A DNA stretch of 64,000 nt from WVYX01 sp039592335 (GCA_039592335.1 JBDHBX010000015.1:62001-126000); one strand, 5' to 3'; positions 20,298 through 29,195 are shown, counted from the first letter of the stretch. Numbers and translations are program-made. The notes: generated by a model not told the origin, from the letters alone.

Positions 20298-20792
20298 TTA
20301 CCGCATAGAGTAGGAGCCCTCCCACACACCCAAGTTTCCTTCCTCGAACGGCGCGGTCACCCGCCATGTGCCGGTGCCTGTGATGCCAGCGAACTTCCCG
20401 AATCCCGCGAAATACCCGAAGCTGCCGCACAGAGTGGGGCAGTCCGCCGTGCCCGCCGTGTCCATACGCCACCAGAAGGAGGCGCCGTCACCGTCGACGT
20501 CCTTGCCGTAGCAGGAGCCACTGGCAGCCACGGGATTGCCGTCGGCGGACATCAGGAATTGCCCAACACAGTCCGCGGTCTGGTTGTTGAGCGGATGGTC
20601 CGGATCGTCCGCGAAGGTGACCTGATGGTAGTGGTTCACGTCGATGCTGCGCCCGTCCGGCAATTCGGTGGTCTGCGTGGAGATGTTGCGCGTGCCGAAT
20701 CGGCCTGTGGCCGTGCCCGACTGCTGGGCCACCAGCGCCGTGGGGGCGCCCAGGAGCAGAATCAAGCTCGCGCAAATGCGTCGTTGCTGCAT
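20298..20792 (-). CDS. Secreted protein of unknown function
   Basis: 164 residues. The ATG at 20792 follows GGAGG at a 6-base spacing and begins a signal peptide (ICASLILLLGAPTALVAQQ). The mature protein is rich in Gly, Thr and aromatic residues, has two cysteine pairs (ADC/GSC and DCPTLCG) that may form disulfides, and looks beta-rich with FAGFGKFAGITGTGTW near the end. This resembles small bacterial proteins with an allene-oxide-cyclase-like barrel, but the match is not firm. Exported; function unknown. Confidence 0.7.
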   Translation of the reverse strand: MQQRRICASLILLLGAPTALVAQQSGTATGRFGTRNISTQTTELPDGRSIDVNHYHQVTFADDPDHPLNNQTADCVGQFLMSADGNPVAASGSCYGKDVDGDGASFWWRMDTAGTADCPTLCGSFGYFAGFGKFAGITGTGTWRVTAPFEEGNLGVWEGSYSMR

Positions 20793-20873
20793 ATCCGACC
20801 TCCGGCGTGTGGTGAGTGTCGATGTCCAATGAGGCCGTTGAGTGAGCCCTGCGGACACCTTATCAGATGAAGC

Positions 20874-21070
20874 GTGTGTCAGGCGGGCGCCCGACCGATG
20901 GCCGGCAGGGTATTGCGGAAAGACCAGCGTCCGTGCAGCGAGGGCGCCGTTCGCCAGCAAGGCCTACTCGTCAACGGCGGAGCGGGAGGAACATCCGCCA
21001 ATTTCGATCGGGCATACTGCTTCCCGAAGGATGGTCTGTCAAGGAATGGTTACCCTGGTCAACGGATACG
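20874..21070. repeat. Dispersed repeat family D, copy 1
   Basis: About 197 bases that reappear with roughly 80% identity at 47933-48130. Both run from GTGTGTCAGGCGG to TCAACNGATACG. It spans the gap between the ABM-like gene and the secreted protein gene and encodes nothing convincing. Confidence 0.8.
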
Positions 21071-21364
21071 TCAGGCGACTCTGAAGATCTCGCGCTTCCC
21101 GCCGGTCACGTGTTCGGTGTACCCGCTCATCGCCTCCCCCAAACCGGGGTTCTTGGCGCGCCCTTCGAGGATGTCGAAGTAGGTGCTCACCGAATCCACT
21201 TCCATCTCCACCGCGACGGTCCACGTGGTCGCGACAGCGTCCGGCAAGACGCGGAGGTTCTTGGGCCCCATGGCCTCGAAATGTGGGATCGCGGCCTTGA
21301 GCTTCTCGATCAGCTGCTTACCCTGGCCGGGTTTCGCGTACATGGTGTTCCGGATTACGTACAT
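21071..21364 (-). CDS. ABM-like dimeric alpha-beta barrel protein
   Basis: 97 residues with a GGAGG site 7 bases before the ATG. The pattern (YVIRNTMYAKPGQGKQLIEK at the start, an alternating beta-alpha-beta layout, and a FxxxxExxxx middle) fits the antibiotic-biosynthesis-monooxygenase-like dimeric barrel superfamily. It is the last gene of the minus-strand redox-signalling set, 62 bases after the response regulator-reductase, so it is probably cotranscribed. Its role may be small-molecule oxidation or degradation, or it may be non-enzymatic. Confidence 0.75.
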   Translation of the reverse strand: MYVIRNTMYAKPGQGKQLIEKLKAAIPHFEAMGPKNLRVLPDAVATTWTVAVEMEVDSVSTYFDILEGRAKNPGLGEAMSGYTEHVTGGKREIFRVA

Positions 21365-21426
21365 CGTGGTCCTCCGTGACTATCCGTGGGAGCGACGTGA
21401 AGAGGTGACACGGCCGCGGTGCAGGG

Positions 21427-23157
21427 TCAGGTGGAATTCAAGTACAAATGGACGTACATGACTGCCATGGATCCCTCCCCCACCGCGGAGGCGACTCGTT
21501 TCACGGATCCGTGGCGAACGTCACCGGCCACGAAGACACCGGGGAGGCTCGTCTCCAGCATGTAGGGGGTGTGACTCACCGGAGTCTCCAACTTCGTACC
21601 AGCAGCAAGCCAACCCGAGGAACGTCTGGGCGCCCTAGGGGAGGGCGTATCGTGCAACACCCGCGCCGCGGCGGCCGCCTGCGCCTCCGGTCCCGACAAA
21701 ATGAAGCCGTGCTCGTCACGCGCCACCGTGTCCCCCAGCCACTCGGTGTGCGGCACCGCACCGATGAAGATGAAGAGCCCGCTTGCCGGAACGGTCTTCG
21801 TCGACTTCCCGCCCTCGCTTGACAGCACGAGCTGCTCGAGCCGGTCATCACCCTTCACCTCGCGCACCTCGGTCTCGGTCCACACCGCGATGCAGTCTGT
21901 CCCACCAATCTGGTCGATGAGGTATTGAGACATCGTCTTGGAAAGTGACTTGCCTCGCACCAGCATCGTGACGCTGTTGGCAAACCTCGAGAAATACATC
22001 GCGGCCTGTCCCGCCGAATTCGCCCCGCCGATGATGTACACGTCCTTTCCCCGTACCGACTCCCCTTCCCCCATCGCGGCACCGTAGTACACTCCGGCGC
22101 CGCTCAGACGTTGAACGCCTTCAGCCTGGAGCTGCCGATACGAGACGCCGGTCGCGATGACAACTGCCCGGCAGTGCAGCTCGTTGCCATCGCTCAGCCG
22201 TACCGTACGCGTCGGGCCGTCGGCCTCGAAACCCACGACCTCCTGGGCCGTGAGAATCTCCGCGCCGAAACGACGCGCTTGCGTCACGGCCCGGCGAGCG
22301 AGCTCAGCGCCTGACAATCCCGTGGGGAACCCGAGGTAGTTCTCGATTCGCGAACTCATTCCAGCCTGCCCCCCGGCGGCCTGGCGCTCGACCACCAACG
22401 TGCGCAGACCCTCTGAAGCACCGTACACGGCTGCCGCCAGTCCGGCGGGTCCCGCTCCCACGATGATCAGGTCGTACAGCGGCCTGTCGGCGATCGTCTG
22501 CAACCCAGCACGCTGGGCGATCTCGCGATTGTCCGGTTTGCAGAGCACGGCCCCGTCGGGAAAGAACAGACAGGGCAACTCCGGCTTGGCCATGCCGGTC
22601 CCCTCGATCAGCTGCCGGGCCTCGTCGCTCATTTCCACATCGAGCCAGAGATACGGAATGTTGTTTCTCGCGAGGAACTCCTTCACCTGATGGGACGCCG
22701 GCGCCCACTGGTTGCCCACGACGCGAATGCCTTCGAAGACCGGCCGGTACGCGGCCTGCCAATCCTCCAGGAGATCGCTCACTACGGGGTACAGCTTCTC
22801 GTCGGGTGGATCCCACGGCTTGAGCAGGTAGTAGTCGAGGTCCACGTCGTTGATGGCCTTGATGGCGGCCTCGGTATCCGCATAGGCCGTCAACAGCACT
22901 CTCTTCGCATCCGGGAAGAGCTCGACGGTCTGCCCGAGAAACTCCACGCCCGTCATTTCCGGCATGCGCTGATCGGCCAAAAAGAGCGCCACCGTGTCGC
23001 TCCGCCGCTTCAACGCGTCCGCAGCGTTCAGGGCCTCTTGGCCCGACGTGGCTTTGACGATCCGATAATCCGGTCGGTACTGCCGCCGCAAATCGCGTTC
23101 GATGGCGTTGCAGACCTGCGGGTCATCGTCCACCGTCATGATGACCGGCTCCGACAT
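21427..23157 (-). CDS. Response regulator fused to glutaredoxin-like and thioredoxin-reductase-like domains
   Basis: 576 residues; the ATG at 23157 follows AAGGAG. Receiver domain (1-125): acidic pocket DDD, phospho-acceptor Asp in LADQRMPEMTG, LLTAY and LKPW. A short linker leads to a glutaredoxin-like segment (about 145-225) whose CxxC site reads WAPASH. An FAD/NAD(P)H reductase follows: GAGPAGLAAA (near 234), GGQAG, IGGANSAGQAA (near 376) and GDVRHGSVKRV at the end. The site that holds CxxC in true thioredoxin reductases reads YYGAAMGE. Fusions of this kind are known and often annotated as response regulator/thioredoxin-disulfide reductase; disulfide reduction by this protein is doubtful. 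Confidence 0.9.
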   Translation of the reverse strand: MSEPVIMTVDDDPQVCNAIERDLRRQYRPDYRIVKATSGQEALNAADALKRRSDTVALFLADQRMPEMTGVEFLGQTVELFPDAKRVLLTAYADTEAAIKAINDVDLDYYLLKPWDPPDEKLYPVVSDLLEDWQAAYRPVFEGIRVVGNQWAPASHQVKEFLARNNIPYLWLDVEMSDEARQLIEGTGMAKPELPCLFFPDGAVLCKPDNREIAQRAGLQTIADRPLYDLIIVGAGPAGLAAAVYGASEGLRTLVVERQAAGGQAGMSSRIENYLGFPTGLSGAELARRAVTQARRFGAEILTAQEVVGFEADGPTRTVRLSDGNELHCRAVVIATGVSYRQLQAEGVQRLSGAGVYYGAAMGEGESVRGKDVYIIGGANSAGQAAMYFSRFANSVTMLVRGKSLSKTMSQYLIDQIGGTDCIAVWTETEVREVKGDDRLEQLVLSSEGGKSTKTVPASGLFIFIGAVPHTEWLGDTVARDEHGFILSGPEAQAAAAARVLHDTPSPRAPRRSSGWLAAGTKLETPVSHTPYMLETSLPGVFVAGDVRHGSVKRVASAVGEGSMAVMYVHLYLNST

Positions 23158-23175
23158 CACTAATCTCCTTGGGCT

Positions 23176-24744
23176 TTAGGCCGTCTGCTCGCGATTGGCT
23201 TTCAGAGGAAGCCTGACCTCGAAGCAGGTTTCTCCCGGTTTCGAGCGGACCTCGATCTCTCCCTTGTGCTGTTGCACGACGATGCTGTGGCTGATGTTGA
23301 GCCCCAGACCCGTACCCTCCCCGGGTGGCTTCGTCGTGAAAAAGGGGTCGAACACCTTGGTCTGTACGTCCTGTGGAATCCCCGGGCCGTCATCCGTGAT
23401 CCGAACGACCGCCCATGGATCCCTTCTGGAGGTCTCGAGAGTCAACGTACCCTGGCCCTGCATCGCGCCGATCGCGTTGTCGACGATGTTCGTCCACACC
23501 TGATTCAACTCGCTCCCCACCGCCTGGATCCGCGGCAGATCGGTGTCGAACTTCCGGCGAATCGTCACACCTTGTTTGAGTTTGCCACGGAGCATGACCA
23601 GCGTGTCGTTCAGTCCCTCGTGAACGTCCACGGCCTGGACGGGCGCCTGATCGAGGTACGTGTAGGACTTGAGCGCCTTGACGATCTCGGATATCCGTCC
23701 CGCTCCCTCGCGAACCTCGGACATCAGTGCCTGCGTCGCGTACGTACTCGTGACCGACGCCAGCACCGTCGCCAGCCGGTCATCACCCAACCGCTCTGCC
23801 ATCTCGGCCAGCTCGTTCTCGGTCACGCCGATCGTCACAAGCGTCGGCGCAAAATGCCAAGGCTCGGCTACGCCGTGCCCTTCCAGCCACCCTTCGATCT
23901 CGCCTTCCAGGTCGCTGCGCGTCAGCGGATCCAGATCCACCGGATCCCGGATCCGCTCTCTGGCGAGCGCTTGGAGGTCCTCCAGGACGCGAGCCTGCTC
24001 CTCGCTCAGATCCGCTTCGCCCAGCCGGCGCTCGGCCCGCGCGAGCCGCTCCAGCTCCTCGCGCAGCTGCTCCGCACCTCGTTGCGCGGCGGCGGCGGGA
24101 TTGTTGAGTTCGTGGGCCATCCCGGCGCTGAGTCGTCCGAGCGTGGCGAGCTTTTCGCTCTGCCGGAGCGTGATCTCCTGCTGCAGGTACGCCGTCTCAA
24201 GATCGCGCATCTTCTTTTGCTCCCACAACAGGTAGACCTTGTCGTGGAAGATCTCGGAGGCCAGGGTCAAGAACTTCACGTCCAGCTCGTTGAATGAACT
24301 CCGCACTTTGCTGTAGAGCAGCATGCTCTTGAGCCTGCCGGTGCCGAAGCGCGGGCAGACGTATATCTGCGCGATGGTGGGCTTGCGGAATTGCTCGGGA
24401 AGCACCTGCTTTGCGCTCTCGAGCTCTTCTGCATCGAGGAAGCGCGACTTTCTCCCCTTCCACAGATCCAGCTCGATACTGCACAGCTGATCGACCGGTA
24501 TCTGGTCCACGGTCGCCCGACCCCGAAAGCCATCCACGACGATGGCAACCCGCTGCCCGGCGGTGTGCGAGCCATCGGGCTCGAGGCTGAAATAGCGCCA
24601 CGAGAAGACGTCCGCGACATACTTCAAGCGGCGCGCGAGAAGCTCGCCCACCTGAGCGATGTCCGCGGAGGCGTTGATTTCGCTCGATAGCTCGAAGAGC
24701 GCCTCGTATCGTGAGAGCGTCGAGAGCGCGCCTTCAGTGGCCAC
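23176..24744 (-). CDS. Sensor histidine kinase with N-terminal GAF-like domain
   Basis: 522 residues from a GTG start with no strong ribosome site. Residues 10-190 resemble a GAF domain (SLEPDGSHTAGQRV, YVCPRFGTGRLKSMLLYS), with no membrane helix, so the sensor is cytoplasmic. The H box is GMAHELNNPAAA (His near 211), then an insert and a histidine phosphotransfer helix, then the ATPase: N box NQVWTNIVDNA (near 415), G1 DDGPGIP, G2 GEGTGLGLNIS. It lies 18 bases upstream of the response regulator-reductase gene and is almost certainly its partner. The signal is unknown. Confidence 0.92.
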   Translation of the reverse strand: MATEGALSTLSRYEALFELSSEINASADIAQVGELLARRLKYVADVFSWRYFSLEPDGSHTAGQRVAIVVDGFRGRATVDQIPVDQLCSIELDLWKGRKSRFLDAEELESAKQVLPEQFRKPTIAQIYVCPRFGTGRLKSMLLYSKVRSSFNELDVKFLTLASEIFHDKVYLLWEQKKMRDLETAYLQQEITLRQSEKLATLGRLSAGMAHELNNPAAAAQRGAEQLREELERLARAERRLGEADLSEEQARVLEDLQALARERIRDPVDLDPLTRSDLEGEIEGWLEGHGVAEPWHFAPTLVTIGVTENELAEMAERLGDDRLATVLASVTSTYATQALMSEVREGAGRISEIVKALKSYTYLDQAPVQAVDVHEGLNDTLVMLRGKLKQGVTIRRKFDTDLPRIQAVGSELNQVWTNIVDNAIGAMQGQGTLTLETSRRDPWAVVRITDDGPGIPQDVQTKVFDPFFTTKPPGEGTGLGLNISHSIVVQQHKGEIEVRSKPGETCFEVRLPLKANREQTA

Positions 24745-24813
24745 GAGACGGAGTCACCCCGGGTTTCCGGAGGCCGTCGACCGGCCGGCAGGAAACCCCG
24801 TTGGGGAGGTGGG

Positions 24814-25386
24814 TTACGAGGCTTCGGGAGGGTACGGTGCCTCCCACGGAATGTCGTACGCGTCGGTCACGCTGTTCATCATGACCGCGAAGTACCCGAC
24901 GGCCAGTAACTCATCGATTTCGCCTTCCGAGAATCCAGCGTCCCGCAGCTCCTCTTCCAGTTCGAAATCGTCACCGGCAACGCTCTTCGGCTCCAGGGCA
25001 GCTCGGGAAACAACGTCCAGCGCCACCTGATATGAGGCTGGGAGCTTGGCGAGCGCCTGACCTTCCGACAGAGCCTTCAAGTCGTCGTAATTCAACGTTG
25101 AATCCAGACTACATGCGGCGTGCGCATGCAGGGACGTACAGTATTCGTTCCCTGCATTGATCGAAATACGAAAGAGAATCAACTCCTTCAGCAGTGCTGG
25201 AATCTCCCCTTCGACGAGAGTGTTCTTGAGCATCGACCATACCGCGCGGAGAACGTGCTGATTGTTCCCCAGGGCCTTGAAGACGTTCAGCACATCCTGG
25301 CTTCCCATCGTTTCCATGATTTCGTCGTAGATGGCCTGCACCTCGGGAGGCGCGGCATCGTACTCAACGACGGTCGCTCGCTTCAT
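24814..25386 (-). CDS. Carboxymuconolactone decarboxylase / AhpD-like protein
   Basis: 190 residues with GGAGAG before the ATG. The core NAGNEYCTSLHAHAA is the conserved helix of the CMD/AhpD superfamily with the cysteine and the downstream histidine; the second cysteine of the CxxC type is Thr-Ser-Leu here. It begins a minus-strand series with the sensor kinase (69-base gap) and the response regulator-reductase. Family members act as peroxidases or decarboxylases, which fits redox or peroxide handling. The function assignment is by family and neighbourhood. Confidence 0.82.
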   Translation of the reverse strand: MKRATVVEYDAAPPEVQAIYDEIMETMGSQDVLNVFKALGNNQHVLRAVWSMLKNTLVEGEIPALLKELILFRISINAGNEYCTSLHAHAACSLDSTLNYDDLKALSEGQALAKLPASYQVALDVVSRAALEPKSVAGDDFELEEELRDAGFSEGEIDELLAVGYFAVMMNSVTDAYDIPWEAPYPPEAS

Positions 25387-25505
25387 GATGCTCTCCAGAT
25401 ACTGGTCGCCTAAACCGCTTCAATCCGACGGGACGTCGGTGCGCTGTCCGTCCAACGACTCCGCGCAGCACCGCGCCCCCGCCCGACGCGGTACCGCCGG
25501 TGCCG

Positions 25506-26084
25506 CTAATTGCTCGAGAACGACTCGAGCGGAATCATCAAGTGCGCGTAGGGCGTCTCCGGCCACATGATCCAGGGTCCCCCGTTGTACGGATCCGTGG
25601 ACACCCCCTCGAGCATCTCGGCGTCAGGCACGAGAACCATGAGGTGCGGCCCCAGGCCCTGGACCCAATCCCCCGCCGACGTGGGTTCGGTCGCGTAGGG
25701 ATTCGTGTTGCTGACCGGCGTGTCGCCTTGGAGCATGTAGGCGATGCCTACGGTCGTGTACGTCGGCTTCGTCTGGCCGACATACGCCTGGAGGAAGTTG
25801 AGCCACGGCTCGTTCACGCACCACGGATCATTCCCGGGCGTGTTGGGCCGGTCCGGCAGGCAGGTCCAGCCGTTGGTTCCTTCCCGCACGGTCTCGAGGC
25901 TCCAGTTCATTACCGTCGCGTGCTTACTCACCGTGGCGGGACCGGCGCTCTCGGCGCTCGCGATCACGTCCTGCTGGGCGAGCGCAGTGGCAGGGAGCAA
26001 CAGAGCCAAAGCGGCGCCAGTGAGAAGGGTGGATACTCGTCGCTTCGCGGCGGCGAGGTGGGCGCGTCGTATGGTGCTGACCAT
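25506..26084 (-). CDS. Secreted protein of unknown function
   Basis: 192 residues. The ATG at 26084 is preceded by GAGGAG and starts a signal peptide (STLLTGAALALLLPATALAQQ). The mature part has two cysteines (TCLP and WCVN), an aromatic-rich C-terminal half and a repeated MLQGD/PYATEP pattern, but no motif that I recognise. It is in the same direction as the CMD-histidine kinase operon, with a 119-base gap downstream to it, so cotranscription is possible. Confidence 0.65.
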   Translation of the reverse strand: MVSTIRRAHLAAAKRRVSTLLTGAALALLLPATALAQQDVIASAESAGPATVSKHATVMNWSLETVREGTNGWTCLPDRPNTPGNDPWCVNEPWLNFLQAYVGQTKPTYTTVGIAYMLQGDTPVSNTNPYATEPTSAGDWVQGLGPHLMVLVPDAEMLEGVSTDPYNGGPWIMWPETPYAHLMIPLESFSSN

Positions 26085-26391
26085 TGATGTCTCCTCGGGA
26101 GGATGGACAATGAACCACGGCGACTCGGCGGCGCTTGCGTGATCGGAGCGAACACACGGGCGGGGCGTGTCGGACCGACCACGGCTGCGCAGTCGGCACC
26201 GTGGGCCAACCGGGTATTGTAACACGTCGCTCCCGAAAACGCGAACGTAAGAGTCGGAATTTGATTGCGCTGGTTAAGCATGGCGCGGGGGACACGGGCC
26301 GACTGCGCTGGGGGCGGCCACAGCACGCGGTATCTCACGCAACCGTATATTCTCGCATGTTCGTTGCGGCGCGTCGCGGCGAGGTGCGTTA
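26085..26391. other. Intergenic gap, divergent
   Basis: A 307-base gap between the secreted protein gene and the GIY-YIG-like gene. A GTTAAGC heptamer at 26273 fits the attC consensus GTTRRRY, but no matching inverted partner was found, so this is weak. No small gene or clear promoter seen. Confidence 0.3.
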
Positions 26392-26784
26392 ATGGCAGAT
26401 GGCAGCGAGAAGAAGCGCAAGGTCACCAAGGACGAAGCAACGTCGAGGCGTAGGCCAAGGGTCCCTGGCCCGCACCACAACGTCTATGTCATCCTGCTGG
26501 ACAGGGAAGTGCTCGAGCACAGGCGGTTTCGCGACGCCAACCCCGATCACAACCCCGTGAAGCCGTGTGTATACGTGGGCATGACGGGCAAGCCGCCCGA
26601 GGAGCGCTTCATAGACCATCAGCGCGGTTACAAGTCCAACACCTTCGTCTACAAGTACGGCGTGAGGCTCTTGCCCAGGCAATTCGAGCGCTTGAACCCC
26701 ATGACATACAGGGAGGCGGTTGCCGAGGAGAAGCGGCTCGCCAGCCGCCTACGCAGAGAGGGCTACGCCGTGTGGCAGGCGTAA
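26392..26784 (+). CDS. GIY-YIG-like endonuclease domain protein
   Basis: 130 residues; GAGGTG lies 6 bases before the ATG. After a basic N-terminal tail the sequence reads VYVILLD, then KPCVYVGMTG with the conserved Tyr-Val-Gly, an Arg in PEERFIDHQRG, and a late glutamate in AEEKRLASRL, which line up with the GIY-YIG motif order (GIY, YIG, R, E). The first motif is VYV rather than GIY. It is a stand-alone domain with no partner gene, followed by an excellent terminator. It could cut DNA or be a structural relative. Confidence 0.7.
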   Translation: MADGSEKKRKVTKDEATSRRRPRVPGPHHNVYVILLDREVLEHRRFRDANPDHNPVKPCVYVGMTGKPPEERFIDHQRGYKSNTFVYKYGVRLLPRQFERLNPMTYREAVAEEKRLASRLRREGYAVWQA

Positions 26785-26804
26785 CCTGCTAGGTCTCCGG
26801 AGGA

Positions 26805-26836
26805 AAGCCCCGAACGCCACGTGACGCTCGGGGCTT
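26805..26836. terminator. Intrinsic terminator of the GIY-YIG-like gene
   Basis: AAGCCCCGA and TCGGGGCTT pair over 9 bp with a 14-base loop, 20 bases after the stop codon. A short T-rich end follows. Confidence 0.75.
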
Positions 26837-26903
26837 GTTGAACGGCGGCGCGGGTGCCACGGTCGTGAACAGGCGCCGGCGCCGCGACCCACGCCTGCCG
26901 TGG

Positions 26904-27341
26904 CTATTGGGTACGCGTCCCCTGCTGTCGGCCGCGAAGTACCGAATCGGGTTCGGTGGTCTGATAGCGTGCCACGAACGTGCCGGCCAGGTCGCCGTCT
27001 TGCAGGCGGACCACGCTCCGCGTCGAGACCATCACGCCTTCGCGCAATGCGCTCTCGTAGGGCCCGACATCCACCATGATGCTATCTCCTTCGACGGCGA
27101 TCACCCGTGCAGGAATGGGTTCTCTGCCAACGAAGGTGACTGTCCAACCCTCGGTGTTGTCAGTCGCGACCATCTCGTACGTGACGAGGGCGCTGTCTCC
27201 AGTCTCCGGCAATGCTTGCATCGACCACACCCCTGCGACATCCGCGAGCGATATCGTAGGGGTCTCCATCGCGGCCTGCTCGTCGGACGGGGCGCAGCAG
27301 AGCAGAAGGGCCGCGCAGCAGAGTACGGCTGAGCGTTTCAT
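26904..27341 (-). CDS. Small lipoprotein
   Basis: 145 residues. The ATG at 27341 follows GGGAGG and starts a lipoprotein signal (MKRSAVLCCAALLLCC with the lipobox cysteine). The mature domain contains LADVAGVWSMQALPETGD, then beta-rich sequence (VTYEMVATDNTEGWTVTFVG, RVIAVEGDSIMVDVG) typical of small lipocalin-like or unassigned lipoproteins of this group. Function unknown. Confidence 0.7.
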   Translation of the reverse strand: MKRSAVLCCAALLLCCAPSDEQAAMETPTISLADVAGVWSMQALPETGDSALVTYEMVATDNTEGWTVTFVGREPIPARVIAVEGDSIMVDVGPYESALREGVMVSTRSVVRLQDGDLAGTFVARYQTTEPDSVLRGRQQGTRTQ

Positions 27342-27457
27342 GGAATCCTCCCGTCTCAGTTCACTTTGCACGTGCTTCAGGGGTTTTGAATGTGATGATA
27401 AGCTACACCCCGTCGGCAGTCCGCGCGAGTGACGAAGATGCATCCGCTGCCGGGCGC

Positions 27458-27985
27458 TCACGGCCAAAAGGCGACCGAGACCTGTAGTGCGGCCCCCTCG
27501 GACCCGGGCACCATACTCACGCGGAGCTGGTCGAGCGGGACCTCCTCCCACCGGTCGGTCTTGATGAGGGCGCCAACACCCGCTCCGAACAACCCTCCGG
27601 CGAGAACGCCGATGCCGGCTCCCGCCATGACCACTCCCCCGTCGACGGTACACCACGCGTTCTCGCACACGATGACCGCCGTCACCGCGCCGATGACGGC
27701 GCCAGCACCGATTCCGATGGCTGCACCCGTCCGCGCGTGTCCACCCCGTCCCCGGTACACATCGAGCCGCGTCACCGAGGTCAGGGGGCAGTACATCGTG
27801 GAATCGGCAACGGCTGTCAGCGTGTCACCGCGCAGCGCCTGGAACGTCGCCGACCGCTTCTCGATGCCGAGCTCGGGTGCCCACACACGCACGCGTGCCC
27901 CCGGTTCGAGCGATGGGACCTGGGCTGTCACGGAGCTGGACAGCGCGACCAGCGGGACGCTCAGGAGACAGATGACGGCGCGCAT
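27458..27985 (-). CDS. Secreted protein with a glycine-zipper-like membrane region
   Basis: 175 residues; the ATG at 27985 starts a signal peptide (VICLLSVPLVALSSSVTAQ). The centre contains long Gly/Ala-rich hydrophobic stretches (GAAIGIGAGAVIGAVTAV and AGAGIGVLAGGLFGAGVGAL) reminiscent of glycine-zipper outer-membrane or channel segments. Bases 27992-28009 upstream carry an attC-like pair of heptamers. Role unknown. Confidence 0.7.
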   Translation of the reverse strand: MRAVICLLSVPLVALSSSVTAQVPSLEPGARVRVWAPELGIEKRSATFQALRGDTLTAVADSTMYCPLTSVTRLDVYRGRGGHARTGAAIGIGAGAVIGAVTAVIVCENAWCTVDGGVVMAGAGIGVLAGGLFGAGVGALIKTDRWEEVPLDQLRVSMVPGSEGAALQVSVAFWP

Positions 27986-27991
27986 GGCAGA

Positions 27992-28009
27992 GTTAGGCAG
28001 CAGCCCAAC
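27992..28009. other. Paired GTTAGGC / GCCCAAC heptamers
   Basis: GTTAGGC at 27992-27998 and GCCCAAC at 28003-28009 sit seven bases before the start of a minus-strand gene. On the minus strand this reads GTTGGGC then GCCTAAC, matching the attC consensus GTTRRRY and RYYYAAC. The supporting arms are weak. Confidence 0.35.
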
Positions 28010-28063
28010 GAGCGGCACACGATTGGCTTGGCGGCCCATAGCCTGTCCCTCCGGGCAGAGCGT

Positions 28064-28798
28064 CTACGTGATCAGGTCAAGGAGCTGCACCACCACATCG
28101 GCCACGACCAACAAGGTGAGCATGTCCGGTTCCGTGCCGTCGACCAGATCGGGCTTCACGAGCACCTCACCGCTCCCCCTGGTGCCCGAGTAGCTGAGCT
28201 CTGCAAAAGCTACCAGTCTACCCTCGCGCTCAAAGGCGAAGTAGCGCTCGCCGGTGAAGCTGCCTCCGTACTCGACACGCAACGGGGTGCCGTTGACGAC
28301 GATCGCGAAGCGGATCTCGCTGCCGAGGGCAGACCACGAAGCCGTCACATGCCCGGTCTGTCGCCCGTCCTCATGAATCCAGAAGGTGACCGGCGACACC
28401 AGCGCGGCGGTCTCTTCCGATACGCCTTCGGAGACCTCCAGCGCGCTTCGCATCACCGCCGTCTCACCCGAGATCTCATAGGTCCGGCCGTTCGAATGGT
28501 CTACCAGGACCAACGTGTGTCTTTGGGAGTCGTAGCCAAAGGCAAGCTGGGCCGATGCATCCCACGTGATGTCCATCATCCGCTCGGCAGCGGATCCCGT
28601 CTCCTGCTGGGTTGACGTGAACGAGTACTTGCGGGTGGCGTGGACATTGGCCGGCTTGTGAACCGTCAGCTCGATCTTGCTGGCGGTTTCCGGAAAGGTG
28701 GGGTCATCCGCAAAGCGCTTCGTCTTGAGGCTGGTGCACGCGCCCATTGTGAGGGCGATGCCGACGAGCACCGGGAGCGCAGCTACGAGGTGGTGCAT
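28064..28798 (-). CDS. Lipoprotein of unknown function
   Basis: 244 residues. The ATG at 28798 opens a lipoprotein signal (VLVGIALTMGAC). The mature domain is beta-rich (TLVLVDHSNGRTYEISG, RFAIVVNGTPLRVEYGG, RYFAFEREGRLVAFAELSYSG) and carries no known motif. Its 5' end lies 25 bases past the stop of the upstream lipoprotein gene, so the two are probably one transcript. Confidence 0.7.
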   Translation of the reverse strand: MHHLVAALPVLVGIALTMGACTSLKTKRFADDPTFPETASKIELTVHKPANVHATRKYSFTSTQQETGSAAERMMDITWDASAQLAFGYDSQRHTLVLVDHSNGRTYEISGETAVMRSALEVSEGVSEETAALVSPVTFWIHEDGRQTGHVTASWSALGSEIRFAIVVNGTPLRVEYGGSFTGERYFAFEREGRLVAFAELSYSGTRGSGEVLVKPDLVDGTEPDMLTLLVVADVVVQLLDLIT

Positions 28799-28823
28799 TA
28801 CGAGGGGCTCCCAACCCGGGCGA

Positions 28824-29195
28824 CTAGAAGCTTTGGCCCTGGCCGTACACAATGACCTCGCCAGTCAAGTTCCTCCTGTCGGACTTGATCATGGCGGTTC
28901 CGGTGAAGATGAACTGAGTGTCGGTGGATTCCGATCCGAAGATCAGAGCTTCACCGCCGAGCTTCGCCGCTTCGACGATCATCTCTTTGCGCAGATCGTC
29001 GAAGCTGTCGAACACCGTCTCGCCCTTCGATTCGATGACTGCTATGACGGTGTACGGTTGTTGCGGCTTCTCGACAAGCACCGTCACCGAATCGGGCGAC
29101 CGAGCCGGGCGTACCGCTTGATCCAAGCGCTGCACGTTGGTGTTAATGCAGCCGACGGCGAAGAGACAGATGGATACTCGGAGCCATGGTCGCAT
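28824..29195 (-). CDS. Small lipoprotein
   Basis: 123 residues. The ATG at 29195 has GGAGG at a 5-base spacing and starts a lipoprotein signal (LRVSICLFAVGC). The mature part reads SVTVLVEKPQQPYTVIAVIE then EAAKLGGEALIFG, a pattern seen in small outer-membrane lipoproteins related to DUF4156/YbjP-like heavy-metal or stress proteins, but the match is loose. Confidence 0.65.
   Translation of the reverse strand: MRPWLRVSICLFAVGCINTNVQRLDQAVRPARSPDSVTVLVEKPQQPYTVIAVIESKGETVFDSFDDLRKEMIVEAAKLGGEALIFGSESTDTQFIFTGTAMIKSDRRNLTGEVIVYGQGQSF

Noticed and set aside
26273..26279. GTTAAGC as an attC heptamer
   Set aside because: It fits GTTRRRY but no inverted partner of the right spacing was found, and such heptamers occur by chance.
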